From NCBI RefSeq assembly GCF_010548145.1, contig NZ_JAAGLN010000063.1:1-32269 (forward strand): DNA of 32,269 nt, given 5' to 3'. Within the stretch, counting starts at the first letter, position 1, and every line of letters begins with the position of its first letter. The notes under the pieces were generated by a model. It saw nothing but the letters and a program-made list of their open reading frames with translations, was not told the DNA's origin and did not search any database. This DNA comes from Streptomyces sp. SID10853 (lineage in GTDB: Bacteria; Actinomycetota; Actinomycetes; Streptomycetales; Streptomycetaceae). The position numbers and the translations under genes are program-made. Below are positions 1-6,640 of this stretch, in pieces.

Positions 1-68
1 CGTTCGACTTGCATGTGTTAAGCACGCCGCCAGCGTTCGTCCTGAGCCAGGATCAAACTCTCCGTGAA
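1..68 (-). rRNA. rrs: 16S rRNA, 5' end only (partial)
   Basis: The reverse complement of this stretch reads through the universal bacterial 27F primer site (positions 42-61) and the conserved actinobacterial block that ends in ACATGCAAGTCGAACG. Aligning the 27F site to E. coli position 8 puts the mature 5' end near 68. The gene runs off the left edge. It shows that an rrn operon is transcribed leftward, away from trpS. Confidence 0.97.
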
Positions 69-240
69 TGTTTACCCGTAATCGGGTCCACATCGCGTTG
101 AGCGGGACAATCAAACCGGAATAAGGCTGATCGTCCACAGCGTCCTCGCTGTGTGTCGCCTGCCCCTGACCCGAAGGCCGGAACAGGTCTTTTTCAAAGG
201 AACCACCAACCCACCAAAAAGTGGGCCGGGGTATCAACAT

Positions 241-285
241 ATCTGGCGTTGACTTTTGGCACGCTGTTGAGTTCTCAAGGAACGG
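241..285 (-). promoter_or_regulatory. rrn leader conserved block (boxA-like/processing region)
   Basis: On the minus strand this stretch contains TTCCTTGAGAACTCAACAG followed by CGTGCCAAAAGTCAACGCC. Blocks of this type occur in actinobacterial rRNA leaders about 200 nt before 16S, where an antitermination boxA and RNase III processing signals lie. The assignment comes from the leader position and remembered family pattern; no structure was computed. Confidence 0.5.
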
Positions 286-346
286 ACGCTTCCTTTGTAC
301 TCACCCTCTCGGGCTTTCCTCCGGGCTTTTCCCTTCGGTCTTGCGT

Positions 347-458
347 TTCCGACTCTATCAGACTCTTTCGTGTCCGATTCCCGGCCGGCGGGCCGCTTTC
401 CAGTTCCACGCTTTCGCGTTTCCCTTTCCGGCGATTCCGACTCTATCAGATCCTTTCG
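347..458 (-). promoter_or_regulatory. tandem rrn promoter-like repeats
   Basis: Two copies of a 24-bp element (347-370 and 435-458, two mismatches, 88 bp apart) each contain TAGAGT on the minus strand (352-357 and 440-445), a plausible -10 hexamer for the vegetative sigma factor. Neither has a good -35. Streptomyces rrn operons carry several tandem promoters, so these are probably the start-proximal ones. The duplication is plain; promoter function is inferred. Confidence 0.45.
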
Positions 459-518
459 GCCTGACCCCCAGTCAGCGGGGCTTGTCATCCCGGCCGTTGG
501 GCCGTTCCGACGAGTGAG

Positions 519-548
519 ACATTAGCGGATTCCTGGCGCCCGAGCCAA
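519..548 (-). promoter_or_regulatory. putative rrn promoter (middle)
   Basis: On the minus strand a -35-like TTGGCT (543-548) is separated by 18 bp from a -10-like TAATGT (519-524). Each matches four of six consensus positions. The same TAATGT is used by the stronger upstream promoter at 698-726. Confidence 0.45.
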
Positions 549-697
549 TCGGGGTCATGTTCTTTCGAACGTGGATTCCTCATTCCGCAAAAGCACATGC
601 GAATGGCACGACAAGTCGTCGGTCGTTCGAATGGTTGCTGCGGATTGGCTGTCCGGGGACCGGCCGGGGCCGGGGCTCACGTCGGACAGCTCGGAGA

Positions 698-726
698 ACA
701 TTACGGAGCTGTCAACCCCGTGTCAA
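698..726 (-). promoter_or_regulatory. strong rrn promoter (distal)
   Basis: A perfect -35 TTGACA (721-726, minus strand) lies exactly 17 bp from a -10 TAATGT (698-703). It is the best vegetative promoter in the window. Transcription would start near 690 and give a leader of about 620 nt before 16S. It sits about 40 bp from the divergent trpS -10 element. Confidence 0.75.
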
Positions 727-764
727 GCCGGGGTCGGCTCCGCCGCGACCGGCGGGCTCGGCGC

Positions 765-770
765 TACAGT
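765..770 (+). promoter_or_regulatory. -10 element of the trpS leader transcript
   Basis: TACAGT lies 7 nt before the ATG of the leader peptide at 778, so the transcript may start on that ATG. No convincing -35 is visible around 741-747. Confidence 0.45.
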
Positions 771-777
771 GGAGCCC

Positions 778-819
778 ATGATGACGCGTGCGTACACCCT
801 CCGGTGGCGGGCCGCCTGA
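778..819 (+). CDS. trpS leader peptide (attenuation control)
   Basis: A 13-codon frame reads MMTRAYTLRWRAA and ends in TGA at 817-819. Its Trp codon (805-807) lies just before the first strand of a hairpin, and its stop codon falls in that hairpin's loop, the geometry of a trp-type regulatory leader. GTGGAG at 769-774 could act as ribosome site for the second ATG (781), giving 12 residues; alternatively TACAGT 7 nt upstream makes the first ATG a leaderless start. With a single Trp codon, sensitivity to uncharged tRNA-Trp would rest on one stall site. S. coelicolor has an indolmycin-inducible auxiliary trpRS1 under ribosome-mediated attenuation, and this looks like the same arrangement. Confidence 0.7.
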   Translation: MMTRAYTLRWRAA

Positions 820-871
820 CGGCGGCCTGCATCTGCGTATGCGTTCAACGGCCGCCTCTCCGGCGGCCGTT
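810..871 (+). promoter_or_regulatory. trp-type transcription attenuator (segments 1-4)
   Basis: Four mutually complementary 7-nt segments are present: 1, GGCCGCC (810-816); 2, GGCGGCC (821-827); 3, GGCCGCC (850-856); 4, GGCGGCC (862-868). Pairing 1:2 encloses the leader stop codon, 2:3 is an antiterminator and 3:4 is the core of a 10-bp terminator hairpin (847-856 with 862-871) followed by CGTGTTT. A ribosome stalled at the Trp codon would cover segment 1 and free 2 to pair with 3. A ribosome at the stop would cover 1 and 2 and let 3:4 form. Confidence 0.75.
847..871 (+). terminator. attenuator terminator upstream of trpS
   Basis: AACGGCCGCC and GGCGGCCGTT form a perfect 10-bp stem around a 5-nt loop, followed by CGTGTTTCTCCC. 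It lies 61 nt before the trpS start and is the 3:4 hairpin of the attenuator. Confidence 0.7.
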
Positions 872-932
872 CGTGTTTCTCCCTCCAGGAGCCGGCTGTC
901 GGTGACGGCGGCCCTGTCGAGAGGTGGAGAAA

Positions 933-1928
933 ATGACGCGGATCTTCAGCGGGATCAAGCCCACCGGGCACCTGACGCTCGGGAACTATCTGGGTGCCGT
1001 GCGGCGCTGGGCCGAGGACGACCAGTACCGGGCCGAGGCGCTGTTCTGTGTGGTGGATCTGCACGCGCTGACCATGGAACACGACCCGGCGCGGGTACGG
1101 AGACTGAGTCGGCAGGCGGCGACGCTGCTGCTGGCGGCCGGGCTCGACCCCGAGCAGTGCACCGTATTCGTGCAGAGCCACGTCGACGAGCACGCCCGGC
1201 TCTCCTATCTCATGGAGTGCACCGCCACGGACGGCGAGATGCGGCGCATGATCCAGTACAAGGAGAAGAGCGCACAGGCGAAAGCGGCCGGGGACAGTGT
1301 GCGGCTCTCCTTGCTCACCTATCCGGCGCTGATGGCCGCGGACATCCTGGCGTACTCGACCGATGAGGTTCCGGTCGGCGAGGACCAGACCCAGCATGTC
1401 GAGCTGACCCGGGATCTGGCCGTGCGGTTCAACCAGCGCTACGGGCACACGTTCGTGGTGCCCAAGGCGACGGAGCCGGCCGTGGCCGCGCGGGTCATGG
1501 ACCTTCAGGACCCCACGTCGAAGATGGGGAAGTCGCAGGCGTCCGGTGCGGGGATCGTCTATCTGCTGGACGAACCGGCCGTGATCCACAAGAAGGTCAT
1601 GCGGGCCGTGACCGACAGCGGGCAGGAGGTCGTCTTCGACCGGGCCGCGAGCCCCGGGGTCGCCAATCTGCTGGAGGTGCTCGGGGCCTGCACGGGGCAG
1701 GAGCCCGGGGCGCTCGCCGGTACGTACACGTCGTACGGGGCGCTGAAGAAGGACACGGCCGACGCGGTGGTGGAGCTGCTGCGGCCGGTCCAGGAGCGGC
1801 ATACGGCGCTGGTCGCCGATCCCGGGTATCTGGAAGGGGTCCTCAGGCGGGGCGCCGAGCGGGCTCGGGCGATGGCCCGGCCCACGGTCGATGCCGCGTA
1901 CCGGGCCGTGGGGCTGCTGGAGCCGTAA
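933..1928 (+). CDS. trpS: tryptophanyl-tRNA synthetase, auxiliary (TrpRS1-like)
   Basis: Charges tRNA-Trp with tryptophan in the cytoplasm. The 331-residue protein is a full-length class Ic synthetase: N-terminal FSGIKPTG, the HIGH-equivalent TLGN at 15-18, the DLHALT tryptophan-site block, PVGEDQTQH, and a KMSKS-loop variant KMGKS. I chose ATG 933 over the in-frame GTG 924 because homologues start MTRIFSG and because purine-rich GAGAGG lies 8 nt upstream of 933. The sequence resembles the S. coelicolor TrpRS1 type, an auxiliary, indolmycin-resistant, inducible enzyme, and it sits behind a trp-type attenuator. A housekeeping trpS should then lie elsewhere. Drug resistance is inferred from family and leader, not visible directly. 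Confidence 0.93.
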   Translation: MTRIFSGIKPTGHLTLGNYLGAVRRWAEDDQYRAEALFCVVDLHALTMEHDPARVRRLSRQAATLLLAAGLDPEQCTVFVQSHVDEHARLSYLMECTATDGEMRRMIQYKEKSAQAKAAGDSVRLSLLTYPALMAADILAYSTDEVPVGEDQTQHVELTRDLAVRFNQRYGHTFVVPKATEPAVAARVMDLQDPTSKMGKSQASGAGIVYLLDEPAVIHKKVMRAVTDSGQEVVFDRAASPGVANLLEVLGACTGQEPGALAGTYTSYGALKKDTADAVVELLRPVQERHTALVADPGYLEGVLRRGAERARAMARPTVDAAYRAVGLLEP

Positions 1929-2045
1929 GAGCCGTGGCCCGGCCGGGGCTGCCTGCCGTGAAGGCCGGCTGTCCCCGGCGCGGCGTCCGGCCGGCCTGGG
2001 TGGTGTCCGGCCGCGGGCGGTCTCTGGCCTCGCCCGGTGGGCCGG

Positions 2046-2855
2046 TCAGCCGTTGCCCGAGGCCAGTTCGCGGCTGCGGTCGCGGGCTGCCTCCAGGGCG
2101 GCGATGAGGGCGGCCCGTACGCCGTGGCTCTCCAGCTCTCGGATCGCGTTGATCGTGGTGCCCGCGGGGCTGGTGACCGCCTCGCGCAGTTTCACCGGGT
2201 GCTCGCCGCTGTCCCTGAGCATCACGGCTGCGCCGATGGCCGCCTGCACGATCAGGTCGTGCGCCTGGGCGCGTGGGATGCCGAGCAGGATGCCGGCGTC
2301 GGTCATGGCCTCGACCAGGAAGTAGAAGTACGCCGGGCCGGAGCCGGAGAGTGCGGTGGCCGCGTCCTGCTGGGTCTCCGGAACGCGGAGGGTCTTGCCC
2401 ACCCCGCCGAAGATCTCGTCGGCGTGGGCCAGGTGCGCTTCCGTCGCGTGGCTGCCGGGCGAGATGACGGACATGGCCTCGTCCACCAGGGCCGGGGTGT
2501 TCGTCATGACCCTGACCACCGGGGTGCCCGGCGCGAGGCGCTCCTCGAAGAAGGAGGTGGGGATGCCGGCGGCGCCGCTGATGACGAGGCGGTCCGCGGG
2601 GACGTGTGGGGTGAGTTCGTCGAGGAGCTTGCCCATGTCCTGCGGCTTCACCGTGAGGATGAGGATGTCGGCGCGCTCGGCCGCTTCCTGGTTGGTGACC
2701 GGCTCCACGCCGTAGCGGGTGCGGAGTTCTGCTGCCCGGTCGGGACGGCGGGTGGTGACGAGGAGGTTGGCGGGGGGCCAGCCTGCGCGGAGCATTCCGC
2801 TCAGGAGGGCTTCGCCGATCTTGCCTGTGCCTAGGACTGCGACTGTCTGGGCCAT
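2046..2855 (-). CDS. proC: pyrroline-5-carboxylate reductase
   Basis: Reduces 1-pyrroline-5-carboxylate to proline with NAD(P)H, the last step of proline synthesis. The 269-residue protein has the N-terminal Rossmann motif GTGKIG (9-14), a central ILTVKPQDM block and the family signature SGSGPAYFYFLVEAMTDAG near residue 165, followed by the C-terminal dimerisation helices. ATG 2855 is chosen because GAGGTGA lies 8 nt upstream; an upstream in-frame GTG at 2867 overlaps that ribosome site. It converges on trpS across a 117-bp gap in which I see no clear U-tailed hairpin. Confidence 0.95.
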   Translation of the reverse strand: MAQTVAVLGTGKIGEALLSGMLRAGWPPANLLVTTRRPDRAAELRTRYGVEPVTNQEAAERADILILTVKPQDMGKLLDELTPHVPADRLVISGAAGIPTSFFEERLAPGTPVVRVMTNTPALVDEAMSVISPGSHATEAHLAHADEIFGGVGKTLRVPETQQDAATALSGSGPAYFYFLVEAMTDAGILLGIPRAQAHDLIVQAAIGAAVMLRDSGEHPVKLREAVTSPAGTTINAIRELESHGVRAALIAALEAARDRSRELASGNG

Positions 2856-2882
2856 GGCTCTGTTCACCTCGCCGGTCGGGGC

Positions 2883-2906
2883 CTGTGCGTCTGTGCCTCT
2901 GTGCGT
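2883..2906. repeat. octanucleotide tandem repeat upstream of proC
   Basis: Three 8-bp units, CTGTGCGT, CTGTGCCT and CTGTGCGT, lie about 30 bp upstream of the proC start, in its probable leader or promoter. The unit resembles the TTGTGCCG octamers at 11554-11625. Confidence 0.6.
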
Positions 2907-3039
2907 CTGACGGGGTCATCCTCGCATCGGGGCCTGTCGGGGTGGGTGGGTGTCCGAGCGGTGGTACGGGGGGTGTGGCGACGCGTCCGTGAGTGCGGGT
3001 GGGTGCCGCCTGCGGCGGGCCTGTTCCCCTCCCCTCCCC

Positions 3040-3118
3040 CAGCCTTCGGCCGGGGGGCCTCACTTCCCGTAACCGGGGCTCCGCCCCGGACCTCGCTCAT
3101 CGAAGGCCGGAGGGGGTG
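3040..3118. repeat. GC-rich intergenic repeat with hairpins
   Basis: This gap (2868-3143) holds no gene. It contains CCGGGGC/GCCCCGG (3073-3089) and C-rich/G-rich segments of the kind found dispersed between Streptomyces genes. Similar GC-rich hairpin segments recur at 16113-16141 and 21245-21323. Confidence 0.5.
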
Positions 3119-3120
3119 AA

Positions 3121-3151
3121 AGACAAAAGGGCGGCCCGCTGTCTCAGCGGG
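3121..3151 (-). terminator. terminator of the 3144-3896 methyltransferase
   Basis: On the minus strand CCCGCTG-AGA-CAGCGGG (3151-3135) forms a 7-bp stem that overlaps the stop codon and is followed by CCGCCCTTTTGTCT. It has a stem and T-rich tail typical of intrinsic terminators. Confidence 0.65.
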
Positions 3152-3896
3152 TCGCTACGCACAGGTCCACCACGTACGCCTCCCTGATCACGCCCTCCGG
3201 GAAGATCTCCATCAGGGCGGGCCGCTCGCGGTCCAGGAATTCTCTCGTTGCCTTCTCTCCCGCCACCAGGAAGACCGAGTGGCTGGCCAGGTTGGCCAGG
3301 TGGGTCTCGACGGAGACCTCGCGGGTCCAGGGCACCGTGCGGTCGGTGAAGTCCAGGCCGCCCGTCTCGCGCGTCCGCTCCGCCGTGCCGTGGGCGCCGA
3401 GCACGATGTCGAAGTCCCCGAAAAAGCGCTGGATCCTGGTCGTCTGGTCGGCCACCCAGTCCACTGCGCGGTCCGCGACGTTCCACCAGAGGGCGAGCGC
3501 GCCGCCGGGGCGCAGGACGCGCATCGCCTCGGGTGCCGAGCGCGCCGGGTCGGTCCAGTGCCATGCCTGGGCGTACGTGATGAAGTCCGCCGACGCGTCG
3601 GCGAGCGGGAGGTTGTTCCCGTCGCCTCGCACGATCGGTACGCCGGGCAGGGTGCGGCGGAACTGTTCCGTCATCCCGTCGCCCGGCTCGACCGCGACGA
3701 CCCGGGCGCCGCGCTCGTGGAGGAGCGCCGTGGCTATACCGGTGCCCGCGCCTATGTCCGCGACCCGGGCGCCGGTCAGCGGGCGGCCCGCGAGTTCTTC
3801 CACGGCGTCGAAGAGGGCGGGCGGATAGGACGGGCGGTTCGCCGCGTAGGCGGCTGCGGCCGCGTTGAAGGAGTGGGCGCGCGAGGTGGTTGTCAT
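3144..3896 (-). CDS. class I SAM-dependent methyltransferase
   Basis: A 250-residue cytosolic methyltransferase of the Methyltransf_11/25 type. Motif I is VADIGAGTGIATALL (45-59), the acidic VVAVEPG strand follows, and PLADASADFITYAQAWHW is the post-motif typical of the group. The AQAWHW tryptophan/histidine pair is shared with the paralogue at 4482-5240. Substrate unknown; small-molecule O/C/N-methylation is the usual guess. ATG 3896 gives the normal family N-terminus (MTTTSRAHSF); its ribosome site is weak, and an upstream GTG at 3935 lies next to GGAGG and cannot be excluded. Divergent from the membrane protein at 3999. Confidence 0.85.
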   Translation of the reverse strand: MTTTSRAHSFNAAAAAYAANRPSYPPALFDAVEELAGRPLTGARVADIGAGTGIATALLHERGARVVAVEPGDGMTEQFRRTLPGVPIVRGDGNNLPLADASADFITYAQAWHWTDPARSAPEAMRVLRPGGALALWWNVADRAVDWVADQTTRIQRFFGDFDIVLGAHGTAERTRETGGLDFTDRTVPWTREVSVETHLANLASHSVFLVAGEKATREFLDRERPALMEIFPEGVIREAYVVDLCVATR

Positions 3897-3998
3897 ACGC
3901 CGATTCTGCCCACGTCTCAGGGTTTTCGACCTCACCTCCGGGGTGCGTCAGGGGCATCCCCCATGGCTTTCGCGAGCTGGGCGGCGGACCGTTGAGAC

Positions 3999-4466
3999 AT
4001 GACGCAGAACCTTGGAAAGTCCGGGCCCGAGATGTCCGGGGCCGAGCAGCGGAGCCTGGCCGTCGCCGCCGCGACGCTCGGGCCGTGGCGGTCCGCCGCG
4101 GCGGTGGGTGCGATGGGCGGTGCGGTCTCGCTGGGGATCGCGGCGCTTGCCGAGGGGATGGGCGCGCACACCGTGACCACCGCGGTCTCGGTCGCGCTGT
4201 CCCTGTTCTTCATCGTGGGCGGGGCGGGGGCCGCGCTCGGCGGGAGGCAGGCGGGGGCCGACCGTCGGATCGGGCGGTGGTCGGCCGCGCACCCCTGGCG
4301 GGTCGCGGCCGTGCCCGCCGCGCTGATGGCTGTCAGTGACCTTGTGGTGCGCCAGCTGCTGGGATCGGAGAGCTTTTTCAGCAGTTTGGGTGACGCGGTG
4401 TGGCGCGGGGTTGTCGTCGGTGGCGTGGTGGGCCTGGTCGGGAGGTACGGAGGGCGGCGGGGGTGA
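3999..4466 (+). CDS. small integral membrane protein, unknown function
   Basis: A 155-residue protein not recognised as a named family. After a polar N-terminus of about 30 residues it has roughly four hydrophobic segments, near residues 33-55, 60-82, 98-118 and 135-150, with Gly/Ala-rich helices and a basic end (GRYGGRRG). It sits between two paralogous methyltransferases that point toward it or away from it. No ribosome site or -10 stands out before ATG 3999. Membrane location is clear from composition; the role is unknown. Confidence 0.7.
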   Translation: MTQNLGKSGPEMSGAEQRSLAVAAATLGPWRSAAAVGAMGGAVSLGIAALAEGMGAHTVTTAVSVALSLFFIVGGAGAALGGRQAGADRRIGRWSAAHPWRVAAVPAALMAVSDLVVRQLLGSESFFSSLGDAVWRGVVVGGVVGLVGRYGGRRG

Positions 4467-4481
4467 CACCCGTGAGCGCTG

Positions 4482-5240
4482 TCAGTCGGCCGGTTTCCGT
4501 ACTGCCGTGAGGTTGATGACGTACTCCTCGCGCACTCTGCCCTCGGGGAAGATCCGCAGCAGTTCCGCGCGCTCGTCCGCCAGTGCCGGGGCCGCCTTCT
4601 TCTCGGGCGCCGCCGCCACGTACGAACGGCTGCCCAGCTGGGCGATGTGCGTGTCGATGTCCACCTCGCGTGACCACTGCAGGCGGCGGAAGGCCGGGGT
4701 CAGGCCGTCGTACAGGGTCTTGATGATCACGGGTGCCTTCGGGGCCGCCCCGTAGCGGTAGTACTCGGGGAGCCGTCTCTTCAGCCGGGCCTCCTGGTCG
4801 GCGGCCCAGCGGACGGACGGGTCCGGGAGGTTCCACCAGAGGGCCAGCACCCCGCGCGGTTTCAGGACCCGCAGGGCTTCGGGGACGGAGCGGGTCGGTT
4901 CCGTCCAGTGCCATGCCTGCGCGTACGTCACGAAGTCGGCGCAGCCCGAGGCGAGCGGGAGCGCGTCGCCCACGCCCTGCACCAGGGGTACGTCCGGCAG
5001 GCCGGAGCGCAGCTGTGCGGCCATGCCGGGGCCGGGTTCGACCGCCACGACGTCGGCGCCGCGGTCCCGCAGCAGTCCGGTGGCGATGCCGGTGCCCGCG
5101 CCTACGTCGACCACCTGGGCGCCCTTGAGCGAGCGGTGCGCCATCGCTTCGACGGCGTCGAAGAGCGCGGGCGGGTATCCGGGGCGTGCTGCGGCGTACT
5201 GGGCGGCGACCGGGTCCGAGGACAGTGCGAGTTCCGTCAT
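4482..5240 (-). CDS. class I SAM-dependent methyltransferase (paralogue)
   Basis: A 252-residue methyltransferase with motif I VVDVGAGTGIATGLL (43-57), the VVAVEPGPGM strand and LPLASGCADFVTYAQAWHW. It is clearly paralogous to 3144-3896: both share YPPALFDAVE, AQAWHW, LALWWN and a C-terminal EIFPEG/RIFPEG segment followed by R(E)xYV. I use ATG 5240, which has GAAG 9 nt upstream; ATG 5249 (three codons longer) has that GAAG directly against it. It converges on the membrane-protein gene with a 15-bp gap. Substrate unknown. Confidence 0.85.
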   Translation of the reverse strand: MTELALSSDPVAAQYAAARPGYPPALFDAVEAMAHRSLKGAQVVDVGAGTGIATGLLRDRGADVVAVEPGPGMAAQLRSGLPDVPLVQGVGDALPLASGCADFVTYAQAWHWTEPTRSVPEALRVLKPRGVLALWWNLPDPSVRWAADQEARLKRRLPEYYRYGAAPKAPVIIKTLYDGLTPAFRRLQWSREVDIDTHIAQLGSRSYVAAAPEKKAAPALADERAELLRIFPEGRVREEYVINLTAVRKPAD

Positions 5241-5291
5241 GTCTGACATCTTCGTGGTGCGCGGCCGCCGGGAACAGAGGCAGGACGGGGC

Positions 5292-5313
5292 AGGGGCCGC
5301 CCGGGCGGTCCCT
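5292..5313 (-). terminator. hairpin downstream of the 5331-5930 gene
   Basis: AGGGGCCGCCC and GGGCGGTCCCT are inverted with one mismatch, 18 nt after the stop codon of the minus-strand gene. There is no T-tract, which is common for Streptomyces terminators. Confidence 0.4.
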
Positions 5314-5330
5314 GGTGCGTACGGCGTAGG

Positions 5331-5930
5331 TCAGCCGCGCCTGGACTTGGCCTTGGGCTTTCTGCGGGCCGCCGGGTTTCCGGCGCGGGCGCCCCGGCGC
5401 TTCTCGTATGCCGCGGCTGCCGTCTCGTACTCGGTACGGCGCAGCTGTTCGCCGGGGGCCTCGGTGAGGGAGCGGACGAAGTACGCCAGGAGCGAGCCGA
5501 TGAAGCCGATCGCCTTCAGGCTGCGCAGGGATTCCTCGCGGGCCGGGTCGGCGGGGCGGCGGCGGAAGCCGTCCCAGGTGCGGGCGAAGGCGACGGCGCT
5601 GCAGACGGCGAAGACGGCGATGAAGAGCGCTGAGGCGAAGCTGCCGATGTCGGCGGTCTGCACGCCCTGGTAGGCGAGCCGCATCACGAAGCACGCGGCG
5701 ACCGTCGTGATCAGGGCGCCGGCCGCGACCGCGGCGCGCCGCACCCCGTATCCGTTGTCGTGGCCGACCCAGGTCGTGCCGAAGAAACGGATGGTCTCGG
5801 GCTGCGGCCCGCCGGGCGTACGGTCCTGGCCGGGCCTGCCGCTCCGGCCGCCCGGGAGGGCGGTCTTCGCGGTGCCGTCGCCGGTGCGGCCGGTGTCGCT
5901 GTTCTCGCCGTTCTCGCCCTTGTCGCTCAC
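5331..5930 (-). CDS. membrane protein, unknown function
   Basis: A 199-residue protein with a hydrophilic Gly/Asp-rich N-terminus (1-45), hydrophobic helices near residues 65-88, 96-115 and 142-155, and a very basic C-terminus (RRKPKAKSRRG). No catalytic motif is visible and I do not recognise the family. The start is GTG 5930. GATAAT (5938-5943, minus strand) lies 7 nt upstream and no Shine-Dalgarno is present, so the mRNA may be leaderless. The acidic N-terminus and basic tail suggest electrostatic interaction with other proteins or the membrane, which is inference only. Confidence 0.7.
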   Translation of the reverse strand: MSDKGENGENSDTGRTGDGTAKTALPGGRSGRPGQDRTPGGPQPETIRFFGTTWVGHDNGYGVRRAAVAAGALITTVAACFVMRLAYQGVQTADIGSFASALFIAVFAVCSAVAFARTWDGFRRRPADPAREESLRSLKAIGFIGSLLAYFVRSLTEAPGEQLRRTEYETAAAAYEKRRGARAGNPAARRKPKAKSRRG

Positions 5931-5937
5931 GGGGCCG

Positions 5938-5943
5938 ATTATC
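5938..5943 (-). promoter_or_regulatory. -10 element, leaderless start at 5930
   Basis: GATAAT on the minus strand lies 7 nt before GTG 5930. It matches TATAAT at five of six positions. No -35 is apparent. Confidence 0.4.
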
Positions 5944-6015
5944 CCCCGCTGCCGGGCGGCGGACGGCCGCCGGGTGCAGTGGGCGGATTTCAGCAGGTGG
6001 GGCGAGCTGTGGCTG

Positions 6016-6492
6016 TCAGCCGCAGTGGGACCACGGGCTGGTGTACGTGTACGTGCCGACGCCGGCCTCGATCATGCCGCCCCACTTCACGCAGGAGTGG
6101 GTGGCCTTGAGCCGCACCGGGCCTGCGTACGAGGAGAAACCGCCCTGGTTCCTGGCCTGGCCCTTGCCGTCGCCCTGGACGTCGATCCAGGCCCCGGTGG
6201 TCAGGGACATGCCCGCGGTGGCGCGGCTGTGGTCGGTGACGACGCAGTTGTATCCGGTTCTCGCGTTGTAGAGGAGGTGGACGCGGGCGAATTCGACCCG
6301 CCCGTTGGTGAAGGTGTGGGAATCGATCTCCCGGTAGCCGGATCCGCAGATACTCGCCGGTGTGGCGGCCCGCACGGTGGCTGCCGCGGGTGCAGAGGTG
6401 GCGGTCGCGGCGGTCGCCGGGATGATGCCGATCGCCGCGAAGACCGCGGCGGCTGCCGCGATGACGGCCGGCCGGTGGATGAACTGACGCAT
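6016..6492 (-). CDS. secreted SapA-like (spore-associated protein A family) protein
   Basis: A 158-residue exported protein. The N-terminus MRQFIHRP followed by an Ala/Ile-rich core and ATA near residue 30 is a Sec signal peptide. The mature part has CGSGYREIDSH, YNARTGYNCVVT, SYAGPV, CVKWGG and a terminal SPWSHCG, the pattern I associate with Streptomyces spore-associated protein A. Four cysteines could make two disulphides. ATG 6492 follows GGGGGC at 4 nt; upstream in-frame codons would add a non-signal extension. The molecular function of SapA proteins is not known; a coat or wall location is inferred. Confidence 0.65.
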   Translation of the reverse strand: MRQFIHRPAVIAAAAAVFAAIGIIPATAATATSAPAAATVRAATPASICGSGYREIDSHTFTNGRVEFARVHLLYNARTGYNCVVTDHSRATAGMSLTTGAWIDVQGDGKGQARNQGGFSSYAGPVRLKATHSCVKWGGMIEAGVGTYTYTSPWSHCG

Positions 6493-6528
6493 GGTGCCCC
6501 CAATTGTGACCATGGCAGGGAAGGGGGC

Positions 6529-6534
6529 AGCGTA
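6529..6534 (-). promoter_or_regulatory. possible -10 of the SapA-like gene
   Basis: TACGCT on the minus strand is 36 nt before the ATG, which would give a leader of about 30 nt carrying a G-rich ribosome site. The matching -35 would fall inside the ilvD terminator hairpin, so this is tentative. Confidence 0.25.
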
Positions 6535-6538
6535 ACGC

Positions 6539-6586
6539 ACCTGCCCGGGCACTCACAGTGACGAAAAGGGGAGTGCCCGGGCAGGT
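6539..6586 (-). terminator. ilvD terminator (16-bp inverted repeat)
   Basis: ACCTGCCCGGGCACTC (6539-6554) and its exact reverse complement (6571-6586) form a 16-bp stem around a 16-nt loop, 54 nt past the ilvD stop. There is no T-tract. It separates ilvD from the SapA-like gene on the same strand. Confidence 0.65.
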
Positions 6587-6640
6587 CCGGCGGGTGGTGA
6601 GGCGTGGTGACGCGTGGGCGCGGCGAGGCGCCCCCGGTGG

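Noticed and set aside
723..1802. Long minus-strand open frame opposite trpS
   Set aside because: Arg/His/Pro-rich shadow of a clear synthetase gene, with no family match or ribosome site.
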